NCBI GenBank assembly: GCA_025056215.1
Contig: JANWWC010000005.1
Location: forward strand, 62,001 to 126,000
From: Cytophagales bacterium
GTDB taxonomy: Bacteria > Bacteroidota > Bacteroidia > Cytophagales > Flammeovirgaceae
Direction: 5' to 3'
DNA length: 64,000 nt
Shown here: positions 25,545-33,663 of the stretch, piece by piece
Layout of the letters: the number at the start of each line of letters is the position of its first letter
How positions within the stretch are numbered: position 1 is the first letter of the stretch
Made by a program: the position numbers and the translations under genes
The notes under the pieces: model-generated
Database searches by the model: none
Told to the model about the DNA's origin: nothing
The model's input: the letters and a program-made list of their open reading frames with translations, nothing else

Positions 25545-27511
25545 AAAAAATAGCAATTATCGGAAACCCTAATAGCGGGAAGACTTCTATTTTCAACCAT
25601 TTAACAGGGCTGCGACAACAAACTGGCAATTTTGCAGGAGTAACTGTAGAAATCCACAAAGCTGCCATCATTTTTGAAAACCAACCAATAGAAATTATAG
25701 ATTTTCCTGGAACTTATAGCCTTTTCCCTAATGCCGCTGATGAAAGGTTAGTAGTAGAAATTTTACTCGATGAACAACATGCAGTTCATCCTGACATAGT
25801 GTGCTATATTGCTTCTGCTCAACATTTAGAGCGGCATTTGTTGTTGTTTAGCCAAATTCAAGATTTAGGTTTTTTGACTGTATTGGGAATTACCATGCTC
25901 GATACAGCAGAACAACAAGGCATTACAGTCGATTTACCCAAACTTCAACAATTGGTAGGCGTGCCTGTGGTTTCTCTGAACGGAAGAAGCGGAAAAGGAA
26001 CACAAGAACTGCTTAAGAATATCAAAAATGCATCTTGCCAAACATGGATACGCTCTTGTGAAGAACAAAAACAATTTCTAAAGCAACAACTTTGCGAGAA
26101 TTTTACCTCTGTAAAGCCTCAAATAGAGGATGTATTACAAAGATATCAACGCATTCAATCAATTGTAGATGAGTGTACTGCCAAGAAAATGGCTTCAAAA
26201 ACTTTTACAGAACGCCTCGATACAATTCTTATTCATCCTATTGGAGGTCTTTTGATTTTTTTAGGACTGATGTTTTTTTTATTTCAAGCTATTTTTTCAT
26301 GGGCAGAAATTCCCATGAACTGGATTGAAGAAGGTTTTGTGTGGGTTTCACTTTATTTGAAAGGTCTGCTTTCAGAAGGTTGGTTTGCTAATTTGCTTAC
26401 TGATGGAATTTTAGCGGGTTTAAGTGGGATTGTTGTGTTCATTCCTCAGATTGCTATTTTATCAGCTTTTATTGCTCTTTTAGAAGAATCGGGTTATATG
26501 GCACGCGCTATTTTTCTGACTGATAACATTATGAGACGTTTCGGACTGAATGGAAGAAGTTTAGTTTCTTTAATTTCTGGAACTGCTTGTGCCATTCCTG
26601 CTATTATTGCAACTCGCAACATTTCTAACCAAAAAGAAAGACTCATCACAATCTTGGTAACTCCGTTCATGAGTTGTTCGGCGCGTCTTCCTGTGTTTAC
26701 ACTTTTGATTTCAGTAGGGATTCCATCGGAAAAAGTGGGTGGAATTTTAGATGCAAGAGGGCTCATCCTTTTTGCTTTGTATCTCGCAGGGGCTACTACG
26801 GCGCTTTTAGCTTCAAAAATACTTTCTCAAATAATTCCAACCTCTGAAAGAAATGTTTTTATGTTGGAACTCCCAGTTTATCAATATCCGCATTGGAAAA
26901 GTATTTTATTAACTGTATATAACAAAGTAAGAACGTTTGTGTGGGAAGCAGGTAAAATTATTCTCATCATTTCTGTAATTTTATGGGCATTGGCTTTTTA
27001 CGGACCTACGTATCAGCGTCAGAAGGCTGAACAACTTCTTCAAGAACAAATGACCTCTCATACGGATAATGTGGAGCAATTGAGATCTTCTATTTATTTG
27101 GAAACCTCTTATATCGGAATGTTAGGAAAATTCATAGAGCCCATCATCGAGCCGTTAGGATTTGATTGGAAAATTGGAATAGCTCTTATTACCTCTTTTG
27201 CAGCAAGAGAGGTGTTTGTAGCGACTATGGCTACTCTTTATAGTGTCGTGGATGCAGAGGATACCAGAACTTTAGTTCAAAGAGTCAAAGCAGAAATAAA
27301 TCCTAAAACTGGACAGCCCGTTTTTACGTTTCCTGTTGTTATCTCTTTGTTAATTTTCTATTTGTTCGCTATGCAATGTGCAAGTACTTTGGCTGTAGTT
27401 CGAAGGGAAACCCATACTTGGAAATGGGCTATTTTGCAACTTCTGGCAATGAGTGGATGGGCGTATGTTGCCTCATGGTTAGCTTACCGTATTGCAGTTT
27501 TTTGGGTATGA
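25541..27511 (+). CDS. feoB: ferrous iron transporter FeoB
   Basis: This inner-membrane Fe2+ transporter of 656 residues has an N-terminal G domain (1-165), a short helical GDI-like linker and about 10 membrane helices. G1 is GNPNSGKTS and G3 is DFPGTYS. The usual G4 motif NMxD reads TMLD (T118 in place of Asn). Gate motifs are ESGYMARAIFLTD and SCSARLPVF, the latter with the conserved cysteine. The rest of the sequence is intact, including AAREVFVATMATLY. It is translated from an ATGA overlap with feoA. Confidence 0.95.
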   Translation: MKKIAIIGNPNSGKTSIFNHLTGLRQQTGNFAGVTVEIHKAAIIFENQPIEIIDFPGTYSLFPNAADERLVVEILLDEQHAVHPDIVCYIASAQHLERHLLLFSQIQDLGFLTVLGITMLDTAEQQGITVDLPKLQQLVGVPVVSLNGRSGKGTQELLKNIKNASCQTWIRSCEEQKQFLKQQLCENFTSVKPQIEDVLQRYQRIQSIVDECTAKKMASKTFTERLDTILIHPIGGLLIFLGLMFFLFQAIFSWAEIPMNWIEEGFVWVSLYLKGLLSEGWFANLLTDGILAGLSGIVVFIPQIAILSAFIALLEESGYMARAIFLTDNIMRRFGLNGRSLVSLISGTACAIPAIIATRNISNQKERLITILVTPFMSCSARLPVFTLLISVGIPSEKVGGILDARGLILFALYLAGATTALLASKILSQIIPTSERNVFMLELPVYQYPHWKSILLTVYNKVRTFVWEAGKIILIISVILWALAFYGPTYQRQKAEQLLQEQMTSHTDNVEQLRSSIYLETSYIGMLGKFIEPIIEPLGFDWKIGIALITSFAAREVFVATMATLYSVVDAEDTRTLVQRVKAEINPKTGQPVFTFPVVISLLIFYLFAMQCASTLAVVRRETHTWKWAILQLLAMSGWAYVASWLAYRIAVFWV

Positions 27512-27589
27512 TTGTAGCATTTAGCTAAAAAGATTTTGTTTTCTGTGGAAAATGTAGAATTTGCATTTTAAAAAGTCAGTAAGCAAAGT

Positions 27590-28282
27590 ATGGCAGCAAA
27601 AATTGCAGTAATAGGGCTCGGACAGTTTGGAATTGCCATTGCTAGAAGGCTTGCATTTAAGGGAGTAGAAGTCATGGCGATTGATAAAGATCAAGAACGC
27701 GTAGACATAGTCAAAGATGATGTCGCTTATGCTGTAGCCTTAGATTCCACTGATATCAAGGCCTTAAAAGCTCAGAATATTACAGAGATGGACGCTGTAA
27801 TGTTGGCGATTGGTGAAAACATAGAAGGGTTGCTGCTCACAACTGTTCATTTACAAGAACTTGGAGTGAAGCGAATCGTTGCACGTGCTATGAGCAAACA
27901 ACAGCGTATGATTCTTGAAAAATTAGGAGTAAAAGAAATCTTTTTCCCCGAAGAAGAAGCCGCTAACATTGTAGCAGAGGCTATTTTAAATCCTAATGTG
28001 GGGGCATTTTTGTCTTTACCTGATGAGTATCAAATTGCAGAGATTCGCACGCCGCGTAAAATTGCTAAAAAATCAGTCGGAGAAGCTGAAATCAAAGACG
28101 GATACAATTTGAAAATTGTCGCCATTAAACGAACCTTCGAAGATTTTGCTGGGGGAGAACGCAAGATGAGAGAACACCTCATTCTTTCTTTTAACGATGA
28201 CACGATTATTCAGCCTTATGATGCGCTTTATATATTGGGGAAAGAAGCAGATATTGTTAGATTTATGGAACTCAATTCTTAA
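27590..28282 (+). CDS. TrkA/KtrA-family potassium uptake regulatory subunit
   Basis: This cytoplasmic RCK protein of 230 residues gates a Ktr/Trk potassium channel in response to nucleotides. The Rossmann motif IAVIGLGQFGIAIA and the NAD/ATP-binding acidic strand VMAIDKD lead an RCK_N domain. Residues 135-230 form the RCK_C domain. The channel subunit (KtrB/TrkH) is not adjacent. It precedes the nucleotide-sugar dehydrogenase by 5 bp, an odd partner that suggests transcriptional read-through. Confidence 0.9.
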   Translation: MAAKIAVIGLGQFGIAIARRLAFKGVEVMAIDKDQERVDIVKDDVAYAVALDSTDIKALKAQNITEMDAVMLAIGENIEGLLLTTVHLQELGVKRIVARAMSKQQRMILEKLGVKEIFFPEEEAANIVAEAILNPNVGAFLSLPDEYQIAEIRTPRKIAKKSVGEAEIKDGYNLKIVAIKRTFEDFAGGERKMREHLILSFNDDTIIQPYDALYILGKEADIVRFMELNS

Positions 28283-28287
28283 AAACA

Positions 28288-29580
28288 ATGATTTACCAAC
28301 AAATTTTTTCTAAACAAAAAAAGCTTGCTGTAATAGGCCTGGGATATGTAGGATTGCCGATTGCTCTTGAATTTGCTAAAAAGGTTAAAGTAATAGGATT
28401 TGATATCAATCAAGAGCGCATTGAAATGATGCGCAATCGAATAGACCCAAGTAAAGAACTACAACCTCATGATTTTGAAGGGGCGGATATTCATTTTACG
28501 TCGAATATAGAAGAACTCAAAGAAGCTTGTTTTTTTATTGTGGCGGTTCCTACGCCGATTGATGAGCATGCTGTTCCGGACTTAACGCCCTTATTTCGCG
28601 CATCAGAAACGGTGGGGAAGTGCCTTAAAAAAGGAGATTATGTTGTCTATGAATCTACTGTATATCCGGGCTGTACAGAAGAAGACTGTGTTCCTATTTT
28701 AGAAAAGTATTCTGGGCTAAAAGCATATCAAGATTTTAAAGTAGGCTACTCGCCTGAACGCATCAATCCTGGTGATAAAGAGCACACTTTGCCTAAAATC
28801 GTGAAAGTAGTTTCAGGTTGTTGTCTAGAATCGTTGGAGGAAATTGCTAAAGTGTATGAATTAGTAGTGAGAGCAGGTGTTTTCAAAGCAAAGTCTATCA
28901 AAGTAGCTGAGGCAGCTAAAGTTATCGAAAATACTCAACGCGACCTGAATATCGCTCTGATGAACGAACTCTCTCAAATTTTTGATAGAATGAATTTAAA
29001 CACGTACGATGTATTAGATGCAGCAGGTACAAAATGGAATTTCCTCAGATTCACTCCTGGCTTAGTAGGAGGACATTGTATAGGAGTAGATCCTTACTAT
29101 CTAACTTACAAAGCTAAGGCACTTGGTTACAATCCGCAAGTGATTTTAAGCGGTAGAAATATCAACGATTCCATGGGAAGCTATGTCGCAATTGCCACGA
29201 TTAAAAAACTTACATCTTTGGGAAAAAACTTTTCGGATATCAAAATTTTGGTAATGGGTATAACTTTTAAAGAAAACGTTTCAGATATACGAAATTCAAA
29301 AGTAGCAGATGTAGTGAGAGAAATTCGGCAGTTCGGCGTACAAGTGGATGTTACTGACCCTTATGCTAATTCCAAAGAGTTAGAGCGCGAATACGGATTT
29401 GGACTTGTCGAAAAAATTGGCAATCAGTACGACGCTGTTATTGTGGCAGTGCCTCACCGCGATTATCTTCAGTTTGACGAAGATTATTTCTTAAGTATCA
29501 CGCAACAAAATTCTTTGCTAGTAGATATCAAAGGAATTTATCGCAAAAAAATTCAAAAGATGGCATATTGGAGTTTGTGA
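28288..29580 (+). CDS. UDP-sugar 6-dehydrogenase (WbpO/TviB type)
   Basis: This NAD-dependent nucleotide-sugar dehydrogenase of 430 residues oxidises C6 of a UDP-hexosamine such as UDP-GalNAc to the uronate. It has N- and C-terminal Rossmann folds. Motifs are VIGLGYVGLPIALEFA, the VVYESTVYPGCTEE loop, the helix lysine region VAEAAKVIENTQRDLNIALMNE and the catalytic Cys in GGHCIGVDPYYL. It supplies surface polysaccharide precursors. The stop codon is followed 41 bp later by the M48 lipoprotein start. Confidence 0.9.
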   Translation: MIYQQIFSKQKKLAVIGLGYVGLPIALEFAKKVKVIGFDINQERIEMMRNRIDPSKELQPHDFEGADIHFTSNIEELKEACFFIVAVPTPIDEHAVPDLTPLFRASETVGKCLKKGDYVVYESTVYPGCTEEDCVPILEKYSGLKAYQDFKVGYSPERINPGDKEHTLPKIVKVVSGCCLESLEEIAKVYELVVRAGVFKAKSIKVAEAAKVIENTQRDLNIALMNELSQIFDRMNLNTYDVLDAAGTKWNFLRFTPGLVGGHCIGVDPYYLTYKAKALGYNPQVILSGRNINDSMGSYVAIATIKKLTSLGKNFSDIKILVMGITFKENVSDIRNSKVADVVREIRQFGVQVDVTDPYANSKELEREYGFGLVEKIGNQYDAVIVAVPHRDYLQFDEDYFLSITQQNSLLVDIKGIYRKKIQKMAYWSL

Positions 29581-29621
29581 AAATATTCTTATTTTTGAAA
29601 GTGATTTTGAAGTATAGAGGC

Positions 29622-30443
29622 ATGAAGCAACTCTTTATATTTTCAACAATTATTATTTTAGGATTCCTTTCAGGGGGGTGTAAAAAGAAGAAAGAAGAAG
29701 AAAAGCAACCTTTTGTTTTATTTAGCATAGAGGACGATAAACAATTGGGTCTTCAAGTAAAACAAGAAATAGAATCAGATCCTATTCAATATCCTATTTT
29801 GCCAGAGCGAGGCAACGAAGAAGCTTATCGATACTTGCGCGCTCTTACGCAAGAAATTTTAGATAAAGGGAACCTTACTTATCGAAATGAGTTTGCGTGG
29901 GAGGTCAAAATTATCAAAAATGACAATGTGTTGAATGCTTTTTGTACGCCAGGAGGTTACATTTATGTATATACGGGTCTTATTAAATATTTAGATAAAG
30001 CGGATGATTTGGCAGGTGTCATGGGACACGAGATTGCTCATGCCGATCGCCGTCATTCAATGAGACAAATTCAAAATCAATATGGAATACAAATAATATC
30101 CAGCATTTTGCTTGGAAACAATCCTACTTTGTTAGAGCAGTTGACAGCTCAGATTGCCGGGACTCTCACAGGATTGAGCTTTAGTCGAGATCATGAACGG
30201 GAAGCAGATATGTTTTCAGTTCGTTATCTTTCTAACACGCAGTATGCTTGCAATGGTGCTGCTTCTTTTTTTGAAAAACTTCTTCTCGAAGAACAAGCAG
30301 GAAGAATTCCAGAGTTTCTGAGCACTCATCCTAGTCCAGAAAATAGGGTTCAGGCTATCAATGCCAAAGCTGATGAAATTAGATGTAGTAAAATTCCTTC
30401 TAATACTCTTTCGAGTTACCAAAGGTTTAAATCTTTGCTTTGA
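29622..30443 (+). CDS. M48-family metalloprotease lipoprotein
   Basis: The 273-residue protein begins MKQLFIFSTIIILGFLSGGC, a lipoprotein signal with the modified cysteine at residue 20. A Lys/Glu-rich tether follows. The zinc motif is MGHEIAHADRRHS, with the third ligand in HEREADMFSVRYL. It resembles BepA/YfgC-type periplasmic proteases that clear misassembled outer-membrane proteins. I chose ATG 29622; the longer frame from 29568 overlaps the preceding gene and lacks a proper signal. Confidence 0.92.
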   Translation: MKQLFIFSTIIILGFLSGGCKKKKEEEKQPFVLFSIEDDKQLGLQVKQEIESDPIQYPILPERGNEEAYRYLRALTQEILDKGNLTYRNEFAWEVKIIKNDNVLNAFCTPGGYIYVYTGLIKYLDKADDLAGVMGHEIAHADRRHSMRQIQNQYGIQIISSILLGNNPTLLEQLTAQIAGTLTGLSFSRDHEREADMFSVRYLSNTQYACNGAASFFEKLLLEEQAGRIPEFLSTHPSPENRVQAINAKADEIRCSKIPSNTLSSYQRFKSLL

Positions 30444-31373
30444 TTACGAAAGAAGTGCAAGAGCTTTTTGTTTGTCTTCAAGAAGTTGAGCTTTCATTTC
30501 TTGAAGGGAACTGAATCGCATTTCTCCTCGCAAATAATTTTGAAAAAAAACAGTGACTTGTTTCCCGTAGATGTTATCATCAAAGTCGAAAATATGAAGT
30601 TCTATGCGATGGGAATTGTCTGTTAAAGAAGAACGCTTTCCTAAGTAACACATCCCATGGTAGTGAGTATTTTCTATTGTAACTGTTACTGCATAAATGC
30701 CATCGCCAGGGATCAGTTTTGTAGGATCTTGTACAGATAAATTAGCAGTAGGAAAGCCAATGGTTCTCCCTAGTTGATCTCCTTTTACGACAATACCCGA
30801 AAGATGATAAGCGTATCCTAAAAATTGCTTGGCGATTTCTACATTGCCTTGAGCGAGTGCCTGGCGGATTTTTGTAGAGCTAACTGCTACATGCTCTATA
30901 TCATAACGTGGAATTTCCTCTACTGAAAACCCAAATAGATGCGCATTTTTTTGAAGGTATTCAAAACTCCCCTCTCGATTTTTACCAAAGCGATGATCAT
31001 ACCCTATAACAAGCTTATAAGTTTGAAGCGCGTTTACTAAGATTTTTTGGATAAAATCATGAGAAGACATCTGAGAAAGTTCGTAAGTAAAGGGAAGTAT
31101 AATCAGATGTTGAATATTGTGCTTAGAAAGATGAATGATTTTTTCTTCTAATGTGTGTAAAAGTTTCAATTCGTGTGTTTTTTCTGGAAAAAGCACATAT
31201 CTAGGATGAGGATAGTAGGTAAGTACGACTGTTTGTCCGCCTACTTCATTAGCAAGAGTGCAAAGTTTTTGTAAGATGCGTTGATGTCCTAAATGAACAC
31301 CATCGAACGTGCCACTGGTTACTACTGCTCGGTGTACTTTTGGAAACTCTTCAAGATGATAATAAACTTTCAT
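30444..31373 (-). CDS. ribF: bifunctional riboflavin kinase / FAD synthetase
   Basis: RibF makes FMN from riboflavin and then FAD. The 309-residue protein has an N-terminal nucleotidyltransferase with SGTFDGVHLGHQRIL and VIGYDHRFGKNREGS, and a C-terminal flavokinase with GRTIGFPTANL and GDGIYAV. The start ATG at 31373 overlaps the cvpA-like stop in an ATGA junction, which decides the start. It is the last gene of the yqeY-cvpA-ribF run and abuts the convergent M48 gene without a gap. Confidence 0.96.
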   Translation of the reverse strand: MKVYYHLEEFPKVHRAVVTSGTFDGVHLGHQRILQKLCTLANEVGGQTVVLTYYPHPRYVLFPEKTHELKLLHTLEEKIIHLSKHNIQHLIILPFTYELSQMSSHDFIQKILVNALQTYKLVIGYDHRFGKNREGSFEYLQKNAHLFGFSVEEIPRYDIEHVAVSSTKIRQALAQGNVEIAKQFLGYAYHLSGIVVKGDQLGRTIGFPTANLSVQDPTKLIPGDGIYAVTVTIENTHYHGMCYLGKRSSLTDNSHRIELHIFDFDDNIYGKQVTVFFQNYLRGEMRFSSLQEMKAQLLEDKQKALALLS

Positions 31374-31915
31374 TTGAGCAAATTTTCTATATCTCTTGCC
31401 ATAGATTTGATAAAAGGCATTAAAACAGCTCCTACTTCTATAAGCCACTTCTGAAACTTAAGCAATAAAGGATAAATCAAAGAATCCTCGGTAACTCCTT
31501 TAGGTAGTTTGTAACCCACTGCATCGAGCAGACCTATCAGGATGGAGCAATATATAGCGTATTTCAGAAAGCCTGTTATCATGCCAGCAATATTATCAAA
31601 ATCATCAAAGATGGAATAGTTAATGCGGTTTTGCAATTGTCTTCCTAAAAAATTGAGCGCTCCTCCTCCTATAATATAGGCTATTAGGAAAAATAAAAAT
31701 GAAATTGCTTTAGTGGCAGTGCCTAAAACTTCTTTAGATGCTACGAAAATGACAGTAAAAAGATAAAAAACAAGTATAACTCCTACAATAAAAATCACCA
31801 GTGATAAAAACTCAATTACGAAGCCGCGACGGAAGCCTTTCAAACCTCCCCATATCATGAATAGCCCTAAAATAATGTCTATTACCCGAATGTAAGAAGT
31901 AAGGTAGCTATCCAC
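31370..31915 (-). CDS. CvpA-family inner-membrane protein
   Basis: The protein of 181 residues has four hydrophobic helices and the CvpA pattern IDIILGLFMIWGGLKGFRRGF near the start. Members affect envelope and export functions; the molecular role is unsettled. It overlaps ribF by 4 bp (ATGA) and follows the yqeY-like gene by 9 bp, so the three are translated from one message. Confidence 0.88.
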   Translation of the reverse strand: MDSYLTSYIRVIDIILGLFMIWGGLKGFRRGFVIEFLSLVIFIVGVILVFYLFTVIFVASKEVLGTATKAISFLFFLIAYIIGGGALNFLGRQLQNRINYSIFDDFDNIAGMITGFLKYAIYCSILIGLLDAVGYKLPKGVTEDSLIYPLLLKFQKWLIEVGAVLMPFIKSMARDIENLLK

Positions 31916-31924
31916 TGCAAAAAA

Positions 31925-32377
31925 TTATGGATTCAACAAAGATTTAACGATATCTGCAATAAGTTTGTTATCGGCTTTTCCTGCAAGTTCTTTTGAAGCG
32001 ACTCCCATTACTTTTCCCATATCTTTAGGAGAAGTGGCTCCTACTCGAGCGATAATTTCTTGCAAAATTTTTCGAACTTCGTCTTCAGAAAGTTGAGCAG
32101 GCAAGAAGCGTTCAATGACGCGTATTTCAGCCAGTTCTTTTTCAGCTAACTCTGTTCGTCCTGCTTTTTGAAATTGTTCAATAGAGTCTCTACGCTGCTT
32201 GATGAGCGATTGAAGTAGTTTCACTTCTTGTTCCTCCGTAAGTTCTGTATTGCCGCCTTTGGAGGTTTGTTCTAATAATATTTTAGATTTTATTGCTCGA
32301 AGGGCTTCTAGAGTAATAGTATCTTTTGCCTTCATAGCATTTTTCATTTCTTCTTCAACCCGAGACTTGAGTGACAT
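31925..32377 (-). CDS. GatB/YqeY domain protein
   Basis: This 150-residue helical protein is a stand-alone YqeY domain, the domain found at the C-terminus of GatB/GatE. Typical parts are EALRAIKSKILLEQTSKGG, KQRRDSIEQFQKAGRTELAEKE and GKVMGVASKELAGKADNKLI. A role in tRNA-dependent amidation or tRNA binding is assumed for the family but unproven for free-standing members. It starts the three-gene run with the cvpA-like gene and ribF. Confidence 0.93.
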   Translation of the reverse strand: MSLKSRVEEEMKNAMKAKDTITLEALRAIKSKILLEQTSKGGNTELTEEQEVKLLQSLIKQRRDSIEQFQKAGRTELAEKELAEIRVIERFLPAQLSEDEVRKILQEIIARVGATSPKDMGKVMGVASKELAGKADNKLIADIVKSLLNP

Positions 32378-32464
32378 AGTTCCAAAAAATTTACTTCAAT
32401 TCCTAAAATTCAGCTGGAAAGTACGAAGAAATGCTTATCAATCTCAAAATTTTGTGTTACTTTT

Positions 32465-33619
32465 TTAATGTAGTAATTGCAAGAGTTCTAAAGTTGAGCT
32501 CGTATCGAGTCCGTCAGCTTTGCCGAGTGCTAAGGATTCTTGTGCTACTTTTTTGGCTTCCTTGTATCGCCCTAATTTGTACAAGAGATGTGCTTTTGTA
32601 TCGGTGGTATACCAATCGCGTTTGAGCATTACTGCTTTTTCAGCCCAATAGAGCGCTCGTTCTAGATGTTTTCTATTTTTGCTGTTCTCATAGTATTTCC
32701 AAGCCGCCTCGTTCAGAAGTTCTGCATCTGTGCAATATTGAGTCATATATTTGTCGAACGCATTGAATCCTTTTTCGGGTTGGTCTGCATAAAAGTACAT
32801 ATCTACTTGTGTTTCAATTTCGTCGGCGTTTTCTGGGAATACAATAGGAATAATTTTTTTAGCATGCCATAATCGATTTTCATCTTTGTATTTGATGATA
32901 TCTTCTATATCGTAAATAAGCACATGTTGCAAGAAATCACTGACTCTTTCTTTGCCAAGTTTTTGGGCGTATTGGTCGCGATGGATAAGCACGTAACGAT
33001 AAAAATTGCAATCAGAACGACTTGTTAAGGATGTCATAATATCCCAGTTAGCCAAGTTTTCCCAATCTTCTTGAGTAAGCATGTTCATATATTCTTGCGC
33101 TGGTTGTAAGAAGTTTTCTCCACTTTCTTGTAACAATCTTATGTAATGTTGTAAAAAAGACTTGCTTTTTTCACCTGCTTCATATCGCTTTTTAAGAGTA
33201 AAGATTTGCATTTGAGGATGTAGTGCATTTTTTCCTAGCCTTAAAAATTCTTCAGGCGATTTTCCTCCCAAAACCCTATGAACAAGTTCTCCATCAGGAT
33301 TAAAAAATAATAAAGTTGGATAGCCGATAATTTCGTATTGATAAGCAAATTCAATTCCTTCACCTTTTTCGGCGTTCACCTTGTAGTTGATATAGTGTTG
33401 ATTAAAAAACTCTCCTACTAACTCATGAGTGAAAACAGAGGCATCCATATATTTGCAAGGTCCGCACCATTCTGCGTAGGCATCTACAAAGATGTATTTT
33501 TTTTGTTGTTTTGCTTTTTGTTTTACTTCCTGCCAAGAACATGTTTCAAATTCTATGGGCTGACCGAGTAAATAGTAAGCATTGAACATCAAAAGAGCAA
33601 AGAAGAGCAAATCTTTCAT
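32465..33619 (-). CDS. secreted thioredoxin-like protein with helical repeats
   Basis: This 384-residue protein has a signal peptide (LLFFALLMFNAYYLLGQ), then a thioredoxin fold with the redox motif YAEWCGPCKYMD at about residue 50. The C-terminal 250 residues are helical with repeat character (about residues 300-380: LLNEAAWKYYENSKN, ALYWAEKAVML, YKLGRYKEAKKVA) consistent with TPR-type repeats. The family acts in the periplasm in disulfide or cytochrome maturation. The specific partner is unknown. Confidence 0.86.
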   Translation of the reverse strand: MKDLLFFALLMFNAYYLLGQPIEFETCSWQEVKQKAKQQKKYIFVDAYAEWCGPCKYMDASVFTHELVGEFFNQHYINYKVNAEKGEGIEFAYQYEIIGYPTLLFFNPDGELVHRVLGGKSPEEFLRLGKNALHPQMQIFTLKKRYEAGEKSKSFLQHYIRLLQESGENFLQPAQEYMNMLTQEDWENLANWDIMTSLTSRSDCNFYRYVLIHRDQYAQKLGKERVSDFLQHVLIYDIEDIIKYKDENRLWHAKKIIPIVFPENADEIETQVDMYFYADQPEKGFNAFDKYMTQYCTDAELLNEAAWKYYENSKNRKHLERALYWAEKAVMLKRDWYTTDTKAHLLYKLGRYKEAKKVAQESLALGKADGLDTSSTLELLQLLH

Positions 33620-33663
33620 ACCTTTGAATTTGTTGTTTTCTGTATAACGAATGTGTTTTAAAA

